7,641 bases of DNA from Oceanospirillaceae bacterium UBA1126 (GTDB lineage Bacteria > Pseudomonadota > Gammaproteobacteria > Pseudomonadales > Balneatricaceae). Location: NCBI GenBank assembly GCA_002312935.1, contig DCAT01000120.1:1-7641 (forward strand). The letters are read 5' to 3'. Positions 1 through 5,983 of this stretch are shown here, piece after piece. The notes beneath the pieces were generated by a model that searched no databases, was not told where the DNA came from, and saw nothing but the letters and a program-made list of their open reading frames with translations. The first letter of the stretch is position 1. Every line of letters begins with the position of its first letter. The position numbers and the translations under genes were made by a program.

Positions 1-1595
1 TTGGGATTTCAGTTCCAGTAGGTAAAGATTCCATGTCTATGCGCACAGTATGGCAGGATGGTGACATTGATAAGAGTGTCACGTCACCGGTTTCATTGGT
101 CATTACGGGTTTTGCACCAGTGGCTGACGTACGCAAGACACTCACACCACAACTCGTCACTGATGCAGGTGAAACCTCACTTATTTTGGTAGATTTAGGC
201 AACGGACAAAATCGTTTAGGGGGTTCATGCTTGGCCCAAGTCTATAGTCAGTTAGGTGACACCACCCCAGATTTAGACGATGCTGAAGATTTATTAGGCT
301 TATTTAGTGCAGTGCAAGGCTTAAACGACGATGGCTTATTGTTAGCCTACCATGACCGCTCTGATGGCGGTGTGTACACCACCTTAGTAGAAATGTCCTT
401 AGCTGGGCACGTTGGTATTGATATTGAATGTGTAGAAATGATCAGCGACGCTGATGACTTGTTGACGTGGCTATTTAACGAAGAACTCGGTGTAGTATTG
501 CAAGTGAAGAATCAAGACTGTGCTGAGGTCCTGCGTCAGCTTAGCTCATGCGGTTTAGCAGAGCAGAGTCGGGTGATTGGAAGCCTAAATAATGACGACC
601 AAATTCGCTTCACCCTAGAAGGTGAAGAAGTATTAGTTGATTCAAGAACGCAAGTGCATCGTGCATGGGCGCAAACTAGTTATCGTCTGCAATCTATGCG
701 GGATAACGCACATTGTGCTCAACAAGAGTACGATGCACTGTTAGATGCTAATAATCCAGGTATTAACTCAGTGCTCACCTTTAATAGTGAGGAAAATATT
801 GCCGCTGACTTGATTGCTAGCGGCCAACGTCCGCGTGTTGCCATACTCCGAGAGCAAGGCGTGAACGGGCAGCTAGAAATGGCTGCAGCTTTTGTTAAAG
901 CAGGGTTTGACTGTGTTGATGTGCACATGAGTGACATTCTTGAAGGCCGCCGTGCGCTGAGTGAATTTAAAGGTTTAGTTGCCTGCGGTGGCTTCTCTTA
1001 TGGAGATGTTTTAGGCGCTGGGGAGGGCTGGGCAAAGTCCATTTTGTTTAACCCTTTAGCAAGGCAAGAATTTAGTCAATTCTTTCAACGTGAAGACAGC
1101 TTCGCCCTGGGGGTATGCAACGGCTGCCAGATGTTATCTAACTTATCCGAATTGATCCCTGGTAGTGACCACTGGCCTCATTTTGTACGCAACCAATCGG
1201 AGCAGTTTGAAGGCAGAACGGCACTGGTTCAGGTGCAAGAGAACGACTCTATCTTCTTACAGGGCATGGTTGGTTCTCACATGCCTATTGCCATCGCTCA
1301 TGGTGAAGGCCATGCAGAATTTGCCAGTAATGAGCAACGTCAAGCCTGTGAAAGCAAAGTAGCGCTGCGGTTTGTAGATGGGTATGGCAAAGTGACGCAA
1401 AACTACCCCGACAACCCTAATGGTTCAGTCAATGGTATCACGGGTCTAACTGCGGCTAATGGTCGTGTTACCATTATGATGCCGCACCCAGAGCGAGTGT
1501 ATCGTAGCTGCACTAATTCGTCCGTAGACAGCGCTTGGGGTGAAGATGGGCCTTGGATGAGGATGTTCCGCAATGCCCGTGTGTGGATAGGTTAG
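1..1595 (+). CDS. purL: Phosphoribosylformylglycinamidine synthase (FGAR amidotransferase), C-terminal part
   Basis: PurL carries out the ATP- and glutamine-dependent conversion of FGAR to FGAM, the fourth step of purine synthesis, in the cytoplasm. The gene enters from the left edge: the frame is open from base 3, and the family motif VGKDSMSM spans the first ATG (33), so that ATG is internal. The visible 530 residues are roughly the last 40% of the single-chain form (about 1,295 residues in E. coli). The second synthetase-like half comes first, with the YHDRSDGG motif. The class I glutamine amidotransferase domain starts near base 829 (PRVAILREQG). Its triad is intact: nucleophile Cys in GVCNGCQ (codon at 1116), His (1485) and Glu (1491) in MPHPER. 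The end, WGEDGPWMRMFRNAR, is typical of the family. I see no frameshift. gloC follows 48 bp downstream on the same strand, with no clear terminator between them. Confidence 0.97.
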   Translation, partial: GISVPVGKDSMSMRTVWQDGDIDKSVTSPVSLVITGFAPVADVRKTLTPQLVTDAGETSLILVDLGNGQNRLGGSCLAQVYSQLGDTTPDLDDAEDLLGLFSAVQGLNDDGLLLAYHDRSDGGVYTTLVEMSLAGHVGIDIECVEMISDADDLLTWLFNEELGVVLQVKNQDCAEVLRQLSSCGLAEQSRVIGSLNNDDQIRFTLEGEEVLVDSRTQVHRAWAQTSYRLQSMRDNAHCAQQEYDALLDANNPGINSVLTFNSEENIAADLIASGQRPRVAILREQGVNGQLEMAAAFVKAGFDCVDVHMSDILEGRRALSEFKGLVACGGFSYGDVLGAGEGWAKSILFNPLARQEFSQFFQREDSFALGVCNGCQMLSNLSELIPGSDHWPHFVRNQSEQFEGRTALVQVQENDSIFLQGMVGSHMPIAIAHGEGHAEFASNEQRQACESKVALRFVDGYGKVTQNYPDNPNGSVNGITGLTAANGRVTIMMPHPERVYRSCTNSSVDSAWGEDGPWMRMFRNARVWIG

Positions 1596-1643
1596 AGTAG
1601 CTAGTGCGCTGTGGCATTTAAACGTAAATATTGAGTTATAACG

Positions 1644-2282
1644 ATGGCCTTACAATACGAAATTATTCCAGTTACACCGTTTCAACAAAACTGTAGTTTA
1701 GTCTGGTGCGATGTAACCATGGAAGCTGCGTTGGTAGATCCCGGTGGTGAATTGCCGCGCCTGTTAGGCAGAGTTTCAGCCCATGGTGTGCAGCTTACGC
1801 AAATTCTATTAACCCACGCTCACATTGATCATGCTGGCGCAGCAGGGCAATTATCGGAAGATAAAAATTTACCTATTATCGGCCCACACGAAGGGGATCA
1901 GTTTTGGATTGATGGCTTAGCTGACCAAAGCCGTATGTTCCAATTCCCTGAGGCCAAATCTTTTGTGCCAACTCGTTGGCTGCATCAAGGTGATCAGGTA
2001 AACGTGGGTAATGAAACCTTAGGCGTATTGCATTGCCCTGGCCATACGCCCGGTCACGTTGTATTTCACCACCAAGGACAGGGTTTATTGTTTGTGGGAG
2101 ACGTGCTGTTTCAAGGCTCAATAGGGCGCACAGACTTCCCTCAAGGAGACCATGCAACGCTAATTGATGCGATCAAAACAAAATTGTTAGTACTTCAAGA
2201 CACAGTAAGATTTGTCCCAGGCCATGGGCCAATGTCAACTATTGGCTCTGAGCGTCGAAGTAACCCTCACCTGCAGGGCTAG
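1644..2282 (+). CDS. gloC: Type II glyoxalase II-like metallo-beta-lactamase-fold hydrolase (YcbL/GloC)
   Basis: This is a metallo-beta-lactamase-fold hydrolase. E. coli YcbL, renamed GloC, hydrolyses S-lactoylglutathione in methylglyoxal detoxification; the same activity here is inferred from similarity. At 212 residues it is close to the YcbL length, and it shares IIPVTPFQQNCSL at the start and GDHATLIDAIK near the end. The whole metal-binding set is present: THAHIDH (His58, His60, Asp62, His63), His134 in CPGHTPGH, Asp153 in VGDVLF and His194 in VPGHGP. It lacks the C-terminal helical domain of classical GloB. The ATG at 1644 has only a weak upstream GAG (1633-1635), but it matches the family N-terminus. 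It may be cotranscribed with purL. Its stop (2280-2282) directly abuts the stop of the convergent Nudix gene. Confidence 0.92.
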   Translation: MALQYEIIPVTPFQQNCSLVWCDVTMEAALVDPGGELPRLLGRVSAHGVQLTQILLTHAHIDHAGAAGQLSEDKNLPIIGPHEGDQFWIDGLADQSRMFQFPEAKSFVPTRWLHQGDQVNVGNETLGVLHCPGHTPGHVVFHHQGQGLLFVGDVLFQGSIGRTDFPQGDHATLIDAIKTKLLVLQDTVRFVPGHGPMSTIGSERRSNPHLQG

Positions 2283-2807
2283 TTAAAAATCAATATGGTG
2301 AAGTTGTTTAACACCTTGTTTTCGATCTTCAAAAAAGCGTTCTAATGTTTGGGTAACGGTGCCAAATGCCATGTTATCCCAGGGGATGTCTGCTTCATCG
2401 TAAAGCGCTACTTCTAAACTTTCTGGGCCAGATCCATACTCGGCTACAGTCATCTGTGCTAAGTAATAAATATGCACTTGATTGCCTTTAGATAGGTTGC
2501 ACACGCTAAATAAGCGTCCTATTTTAGGGGTTGCATAGGCCTCTTCATAAGTTTCTCTTAGCGCCGCTTGCTCTGTTGTTTCACCATTTTCCATGAAACC
2601 AGCAGGCAATGTCCAGTAGCCTAGGCGGGGTTCTATAGCACGTTTACACAGCAATACCTTTTCGCCATATACCGGAATGCAGCCGGCTATAATGCGAGGA
2701 TTCTCATAGAAAATAAATTCGCACTTATCACATACATAGCGATGGCGGTTGTCACCCTGAGGAATAATAAAGCTCACTAGAGCACTACAATGGCTGCAAT
2801 ATTTCAT
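2283..2807 (-). CDS. Zinc-ribbon Nudix hydrolase
   Basis: This 174-residue cytoplasmic protein has an N-terminal zinc ribbon (Cys4, Cys7, Cys26, Cys29) followed by a Nudix domain. The Nudix box runs from Gly70 to Ala92: Gly70, Glu76, and Arg84-Glu85 with Glu88-Glu89, the usual metal-binding acidic residues. The late glycine of the consensus (GX5EX7REUXEEXGU) is Tyr91 here. I recall other zinc-ribbon Nudix proteins also departing from glycine there, so activity is probably kept. The family hydrolyses nucleoside diphosphates linked to another group, with ADP-ribose or NADH-type substrates often suggested; the substrate cannot be read from sequence. It is shorter than NudC and lacks its N-terminal domain. 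No strong ribosome binding site precedes the ATG. It is convergent with gloC and divergent from the next Nudix gene. Confidence 0.9.
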   Translation of the reverse strand: MKYCSHCSALVSFIIPQGDNRHRYVCDKCEFIFYENPRIIAGCIPVYGEKVLLCKRAIEPRLGYWTLPAGFMENGETTEQAALRETYEEAYATPKIGRLFSVCNLSKGNQVHIYYLAQMTVAEYGSGPESLEVALYDEADIPWDNMAFGTVTQTLERFFEDRKQGVKQLHHIDF

Positions 2808-2813
2808 GGTATG

Positions 2814-2888
2814 TTGTAGATCTCTGACTTAAGTAGTTTGTTTATTGTAAGATAAACGCACGCCACTATAAACAAGGAATTGTAGATC
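2814..2888. repeat. Direct repeat TTGTAGATC flanking the divergent Nudix intergenic region
   Basis: The nonamer TTGTAGATC occurs at 2814-2822 and again at 2880-2888, in the same orientation, 66 bp apart. The copies lie 6 and 7 bp from the start codons of the two divergently transcribed Nudix genes. A 6-bp inverted repeat lies between them (GTTTAT 2840-2845, ATAAAC 2852-2857). The sequence identity is seen directly; a regulatory role is speculation. Confidence 0.4.
2845..2872 (+). promoter_or_regulatory. Possible sigma-70 promoter for the CoA-type Nudix gene
   Basis: TTGTAA (2845-2850) and TATAAA (2867-2872) are separated by 16 bp, giving four of six and five of six matches to the -35 and -10 consensus. 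Transcription would begin near 2879, leaving a leader of under 20 nt before the ATG at 2896. The -35 element falls within the GTTTAT/ATAAAC dyad. On the opposite strand TATAGT (2865-2870) overlaps the same box and could serve the divergent gene, with a poor 15-bp spacing to TTGGAT. This is a prediction from consensus matching only. Confidence 0.35.
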
Positions 2889-2895
2889 CAACCCA

Positions 2896-3501
2896 ATGTA
2901 TCAGTTTATTGCCCAAAAATTAGCTCAACACCGGCCTAGATTACTTACCGCTGAGCTACAAACACCTGCTGCTGTATTGTTAGCAATCACTGATGACAAG
3001 GACAACCCACAGGTCATATTAACGCGGCGAGCCAAGCACATGCCTACTCATAAAGGTCAGATTGCTTTTCCAGGAGGTAAGGCAGAGCATGACGATGCAG
3101 ACCTGATAGCCACAGCGCTCAGAGAAGCCCATGAAGAAGTTGCACTGCAGCCAGACTCGGTGAAGGTGGTGGGGCAGATGGGACAGGTGCTTTCACGCCA
3201 AGGGTTCTTAGTGACACCCGTTGTGGGCGTTGTGCCTGCTTCAGTGGTTAGCCAACTGGTACCAGATTTGGGTGAATTAGATCGAATATTCACTGTGCCT
3301 TTGAGCTTTTTTATTGATACTAACCCGGTGATGGACGCTCTGCCAATCGTTGCGGGTGTTAAGCAAGTACCTAGTTTCTATTATGATGAGTATCGAATAT
3401 GGGGAATGACTGCTTTTATTCTGGCTGAATTTGTTAATTTGGTTTACGATGCGCGCATTGATCTTTATGGTCATCCCGTAACCCAGCCCAAGGATGTTTG
3501 A
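2896..3501 (+). CDS. nudL: CoA pyrophosphatase-type Nudix hydrolase (NudL family)
   Basis: Proteins of this Nudix subfamily cleave coenzyme A or its derivatives to 3',5'-ADP and phosphopantetheine. The 201-residue protein has the diagnostic UPF0035-type motif at residues 42-62 (LTRRAKHMPTHKGQIAFPGG), which marks CoA-hydrolysing members. It leads straight into a Nudix box with Arg76-Glu77 and Glu80-Glu81. The final glycine of the box is Ala83, as in E. coli NudL from memory, so this is normal for the family. Later landmarks are VTPVVG (106-111) and the IWGMTA segment (168-173). The ATG at 2896 is the only usable start: an in-frame stop lies at 2869-2871 and no ATG, GTG or TTG codon intervenes. 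AAGGA (2874-2878) is 17 bp away, too far for a good ribosome binding site. The DUF1289 gene begins two bases after its stop. Confidence 0.92.
   Translation: MYQFIAQKLAQHRPRLLTAELQTPAAVLLAITDDKDNPQVILTRRAKHMPTHKGQIAFPGGKAEHDDADLIATALREAHEEVALQPDSVKVVGQMGQVLSRQGFLVTPVVGVVPASVVSQLVPDLGELDRIFTVPLSFFIDTNPVMDALPIVAGVKQVPSFYYDEYRIWGMTAFILAEFVNLVYDARIDLYGHPVTQPKDV
3490..3494 (+). promoter_or_regulatory. Ribosome binding site that selects the GTG start of the DUF1289 gene
   Basis: AAGGA lies inside the last codons of the nudL-type gene. It is nine bases before GTG at 3504, a normal spacing, but only three bases before the in-frame TTG at 3498. The site therefore favours the GTG start and suggests that translation of the two genes is coupled. 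Confidence 0.6.
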
Positions 3502-3503
3502 TT

Positions 3504-3701
3504 GTGTCAGGAAAACCTATTGCCTCACCCTGCGTTAATGTCTGTTATCTTGATGATCACGACATCTGTCAGGGCTGTTATCGTTCTGGGGAAGAGATTA
3601 CTGCTTGGATGCGCTTGGACAACGAAGGCCGTGAGCAGGTGCTAACCAAGGTGCGAGAACGCGAACTGGCTAGCCCCTTTGTCACTATTGTAAGTGTTTA
3701 A
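3504..3701 (+). CDS. Small DUF1289 family cysteine-motif protein
   Basis: This 65-residue protein of unknown function belongs to the DUF1289 family, of which I believe E. coli YdhL is a member. The signature is four cysteines, Cys10, Cys14, Cys22 and Cys25, spaced CX3CX7CX2C in SPCVNVC...CQGCYRS. The typical EEITAW segment follows. The pattern suggests metal binding (zinc or iron-sulfur), but that is inference. A GTG at 3504 is chosen because AAGGA sits at good spacing; an in-frame TTG at 3498 would add two residues and overlap the upstream stop. Only two bases separate the GTG from the preceding Nudix stop, so the two genes are very probably one operon. Its TAA (3699-3701) overlaps the corB stop on the other strand. 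Confidence 0.88.
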   Translation: MSGKPIASPCVNVCYLDDHDICQGCYRSGEEITAWMRLDNEGREQVLTKVRERELASPFVTIVSV

Positions 3702-4975
3702 TGCACTTCTTCTGCTGATGTCTGAACTCGCTGTAAACGCACAGTCTTAATAAAGTTGCCGCTAATCTGTACTGTTTCTAGCTGGTACTCACCTATCTTT
3801 AAGCAGACGTTAAACTGAGGGATTTCCTCAAGCCTTTCTGTGATTAAACCATTAAGCGTCTTGGGCCCATCAATGGGTAAAGCCCAGATCAGTGCTTTGT
3901 TGATGTCACGCACGGTTGTAGTGCCATCAATAAAAAATGAGCCATCTTCTTGTGGATGAATATCTTCATTTTCATGGTCTTGTTCTTCAGCCATGTCGCC
4001 AACAATTTCCTCTAAAATATCTTCTAAGGTCGTTAAGCCTTGGATATCACCATATTCATCTACTACTAAAGCCACCCAAGATTTACGCTTTTGAAAGTTT
4101 AACAGCTGGGTATTTAAGGGTGTACTTTCTGGCACAAAATAAGGCTGCCTAGCCAGTGCTAAAAACTCTTCCTTAGTCGGATTTTCTGCATGAATAAGAG
4201 GCAATATTTGCCTTACATGTACAATACCCACCACATTATTTAGTTCTTCTTGATACAAAGGTAACCTTGTATGTGGGCTCTGACTGATGGTGTTCAAGAT
4301 GGTTTTAATATCGTCATCAACGTCAATGCCAACAATTTCGTTTCGAGGAATCATAATATCTTCCACGGTAACTGTGTCTAGATCCAAGATGCTCAATAAC
4401 ATAGATTGGTTGCGGCGCGGAATAAGTGCCCCCGCCTCATGCACAATAGTGCGCAGCTCTTCAGAGCTAAGGTGGTCGCTAGCTTTTGCGGCCGCATTAA
4501 ACCCAAGCATGCGGAGTAGCCCATTACAAATGGTATTGACCACCCACACAAAGGGGTATAACAACTTAAGCAAAGGCGAGAGAATTAAAGAGGCAGGAAA
4601 GGCTACTTGTTCAGGCTTAATGGCGGCCACCGTCTTTGGTGTCACCTCGGCAAAAATTAGGATCACCAAGGTAAGCATTGCAGTGGCTACGGCAACACCC
4701 GCATCACCCATGAGACGAAGTGCTATCATCGTCGCAATTGCAGACGCCAAAATGTTTACAAAATTGTTACCTATGAGAATAACGCCAATAAGCCGGTCTG
4801 GCCGGTCTAGCAGTTTACTCGCGCGCATGGCACCGCGGTGTTTTTGCTTAACCAAATGGCGCAGGCGATAACGGTTCAAAGACATCATGCCAGTTTCGGC
4901 ACTGGAAAAAAATGCCGACAACAAAATAAGGAATACCAAGCTAGTGAATAAATAGCTTAAGGGGATTTCACTCAA
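3698..4975 (-). CDS. corB: CNNM/CorC-family membrane transporter (CorB/YfjD-like)
   Basis: This is an inner-membrane protein of the CNNM/CorB family, linked to Mg2+ and Co2+ handling, probably efflux. At 425 residues it is about the length of E. coli YfjD and matches it throughout. The N-terminal DUF21 membrane domain (about 1-160) has hydrophobic segments near 7-27, 63-88, 92-115 and 125-150. It carries the conserved SSAETGMMSLNRYRLRH, IGNNFVNILAS and FAEVTPK segments, whose Ser, Asn and Glu residues belong to the family ion site. A pair of CBS domains follows (about 205-330; MIPRNEI, then VVDEYGDIQGLTTLEDILEE), and then a CorC_HlyC domain (about 340-415). The start is TTG: an in-frame TGA lies just upstream with no ATG or GTG between. 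CCTC at 4987-4990 reads GAGG on this strand, 11 bases before the TTG. ypjD lies upstream on the same strand, as in E. coli. Confidence 0.95.
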   Translation of the reverse strand: MSEIPLSYLFTSLVFLILLSAFFSSAETGMMSLNRYRLRHLVKQKHRGAMRASKLLDRPDRLIGVILIGNNFVNILASAIATMIALRLMGDAGVAVATAMLTLVILIFAEVTPKTVAAIKPEQVAFPASLILSPLLKLLYPFVWVVNTICNGLLRMLGFNAAAKASDHLSSEELRTIVHEAGALIPRRNQSMLLSILDLDTVTVEDIMIPRNEIVGIDVDDDIKTILNTISQSPHTRLPLYQEELNNVVGIVHVRQILPLIHAENPTKEEFLALARQPYFVPESTPLNTQLLNFQKRKSWVALVVDEYGDIQGLTTLEDILEEIVGDMAEEQDHENEDIHPQEDGSFFIDGTTTVRDINKALIWALPIDGPKTLNGLITERLEEIPQFNVCLKIGEYQLETVQISGNFIKTVRLQRVQTSAEEVH

Positions 4976-5021
4976 GGCGGGTTTAACCTCGTATCAGATA
5001 TGGCCCTCAATTCTTATGCCT

Positions 5022-5050
5022 GAGGCGCCTCCTGTCAAGTGTTGAGGCGC
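5022..5050. repeat. Dyad with direct repeat between ypjD and corB
   Basis: GAGGCGCCTC (5022-5031) is a perfect 10-bp palindrome. A further GAGGCGC at 5044-5050 makes a direct repeat with its left half (TGAGGCGC at 5021-5028 and 5043-5050). It also forms an inverted repeat with its right half (GCGCCTC 5025-5031), allowing a 7-bp GC-rich stem with a 12-nt loop in the ypjD-corB transcript. The stem overlaps one base of the ypjD stop codon. No T-run follows on either strand, so it is not a standard intrinsic terminator. It could affect mRNA stability, cause partial termination or bind a protein. Confidence 0.45.
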
Positions 5051-5841
5051 TATAACAGGAATTCTAAAACTAATTTAGTGCCCAAAAATGCAACAGCTAA
5101 ATTAGCAAAGCCCCAAAGGGTCCAGCGTATCGCTGTGCGCCCCCGCCAGCCTAGTCGGTAATGGCCTATCAAAAGAATAGTAAAAATGACCCAGGCTACA
5201 AGGCTTAAGACGGTTTTGTGAACCACATGTTGAGCCCATAAGTCGTCCAAAAACACGAACCCTGTCAGTAAAGCGATGCTCAAGAAAATTTGGCCTGCTG
5301 CCAGCACTTCAAATAACAGGCTTTCCATAGTTTGTAAGGGCGGTAAACTTTTAACCAAACGTGATGATTGATGGTGTTTAAGGTGGCGGTTTTGATAAAT
5401 GAGCAACACAGACTGACAGGCAGCAACAGCAAAAAGAGCATAGCCCAATATTGAAGTGATTATATGTAGTAGGATGCCAGAAGAAAACTGACGGCCTTCA
5501 AATTTAGGTATGCTAAACATATCTACCATAATAGCTAAGGCCGCAATTGGAGCAGTAAAGACCAGCAAGCTAGACACTGGATTACGTAAACTGCTGAGTA
5601 GAATAACCCCAATCACTGCCCATGCTGACAAGGATAAAGTGGCACCCAAATCCAATAAAAGACCGGCTTTGGTAAATAGATGCAAGTATAGGTGAAAACC
5701 TTGTAGTATCCATGCCGCAAAGCTAAGGGCGTAGCCTCTTTTAAAAACTTGATTTGTGGGGGCATTATTTTGAGTCCAAGCGCTCAATAAGTATAAAACT
5801 ATTGCGCTCAGGCCAACTATTAAAGAAGTCATGGTGATCAT
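5050..5841 (-). CDS. ypjD: CcsA/YpjD-like integral membrane protein (cytochrome c assembly protein family)
   Basis: This 263-residue polytopic membrane protein shows about eight hydrophobic segments and belongs to the CcsA/CcmC cytochrome c assembly superfamily in its YpjD branch. Family landmarks are HIITSILGYALF (His126, Ser130, Tyr134), MESLLFEVLAAGQIFLSIALLTGF, HKTVLSLVAWVIF (His208) and GHYRLGWRGR (His227). The three histidines sit where CcsA proteins place heme-contacting residues. The tryptophan-rich WWD motif of true CcsA/CcmC is not seen, so heme delivery is not established. In E. coli the same gene sits between yfjD and ffh, as here. The ATG at 5841 has no clear ribosome binding site; an in-frame ATG at 5832 is a possible alternative start, giving 260 residues. 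It probably shares a transcript with corB, across a 74-bp gap. Confidence 0.9.
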   Translation of the reverse strand: MITMTSLIVGLSAIVLYLLSAWTQNNAPTNQVFKRGYALSFAAWILQGFHLYLHLFTKAGLLLDLGATLSLSAWAVIGVILLSSLRNPVSSLLVFTAPIAALAIMVDMFSIPKFEGRQFSSGILLHIITSILGYALFAVAACQSVLLIYQNRHLKHHQSSRLVKSLPPLQTMESLLFEVLAAGQIFLSIALLTGFVFLDDLWAQHVVHKTVLSLVAWVIFTILLIGHYRLGWRGRTAIRWTLWGFANLAVAFLGTKLVLEFLL

Positions 5842-5862
5842 TTTTGTCTAATTAGTCCCCCT

Positions 5863-5891
5863 ATCATAATCAAGCACAGCAGCTATGCCTA
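5863..5891 (-). promoter_or_regulatory. Possible sigma-70 promoter for ypjD-corB
   Basis: Read on the minus strand, TAGGCA (5886-5891) and TATGAT (5863-5868) are 17 bp apart, with four of six and five of six consensus matches. Transcription would begin near 5856, about 15 bases before the ypjD ATG. An inverted repeat ATCAAGC (5869-5875) and GCTTGAT (5893-5899) encloses the spacer and the -35 element. This is consensus matching only. Confidence 0.35.
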
Positions 5892-5943
5892 GGCTTGATG
5901 TTAAAAAAGACTAAAACTAAGCGCCAAATAGCCTTAGCGGGGG

Positions 5944-5949
5944 TATACT
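5944..5949 (+). promoter_or_regulatory. Possible -10 box of the ffh promoter
   Basis: TATACT matches the -10 consensus at five of six positions and lies 34 bp before the ffh ATG. No good -35 hexamer is found 16-18 bp upstream (GCGCCA at 5921-5926 is the best, three of six), so the call is tentative. Ribosome binding would rely on AGAGA at 5974-5978, five bases before the ATG. Confidence 0.3.
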
Positions 5950-5983
5950 AGGGTCAATCATTTGGTGTTTTACAGAGACTTAT

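Noticed and set aside
33..35. ATG at 33 as a purL start codon
   Set aside because: The frame is open to the left edge and the conserved VGKDSMSM motif spans this codon, so it is an internal methionine.
1876..2157. Minus-strand open frame opposite gloC
   Set aside because: gloC has an intact set of metal-binding motifs across this stretch, and the antisense product has no family features.
4287..4871. Long open frame (194 codons) on the plus strand opposite corB
   Set aside because: It lies wholly antisense to a clearly conserved transporter gene, is rich in Ser, Ile and Arg as expected of a shadow frame, and shows no recognisable domain.
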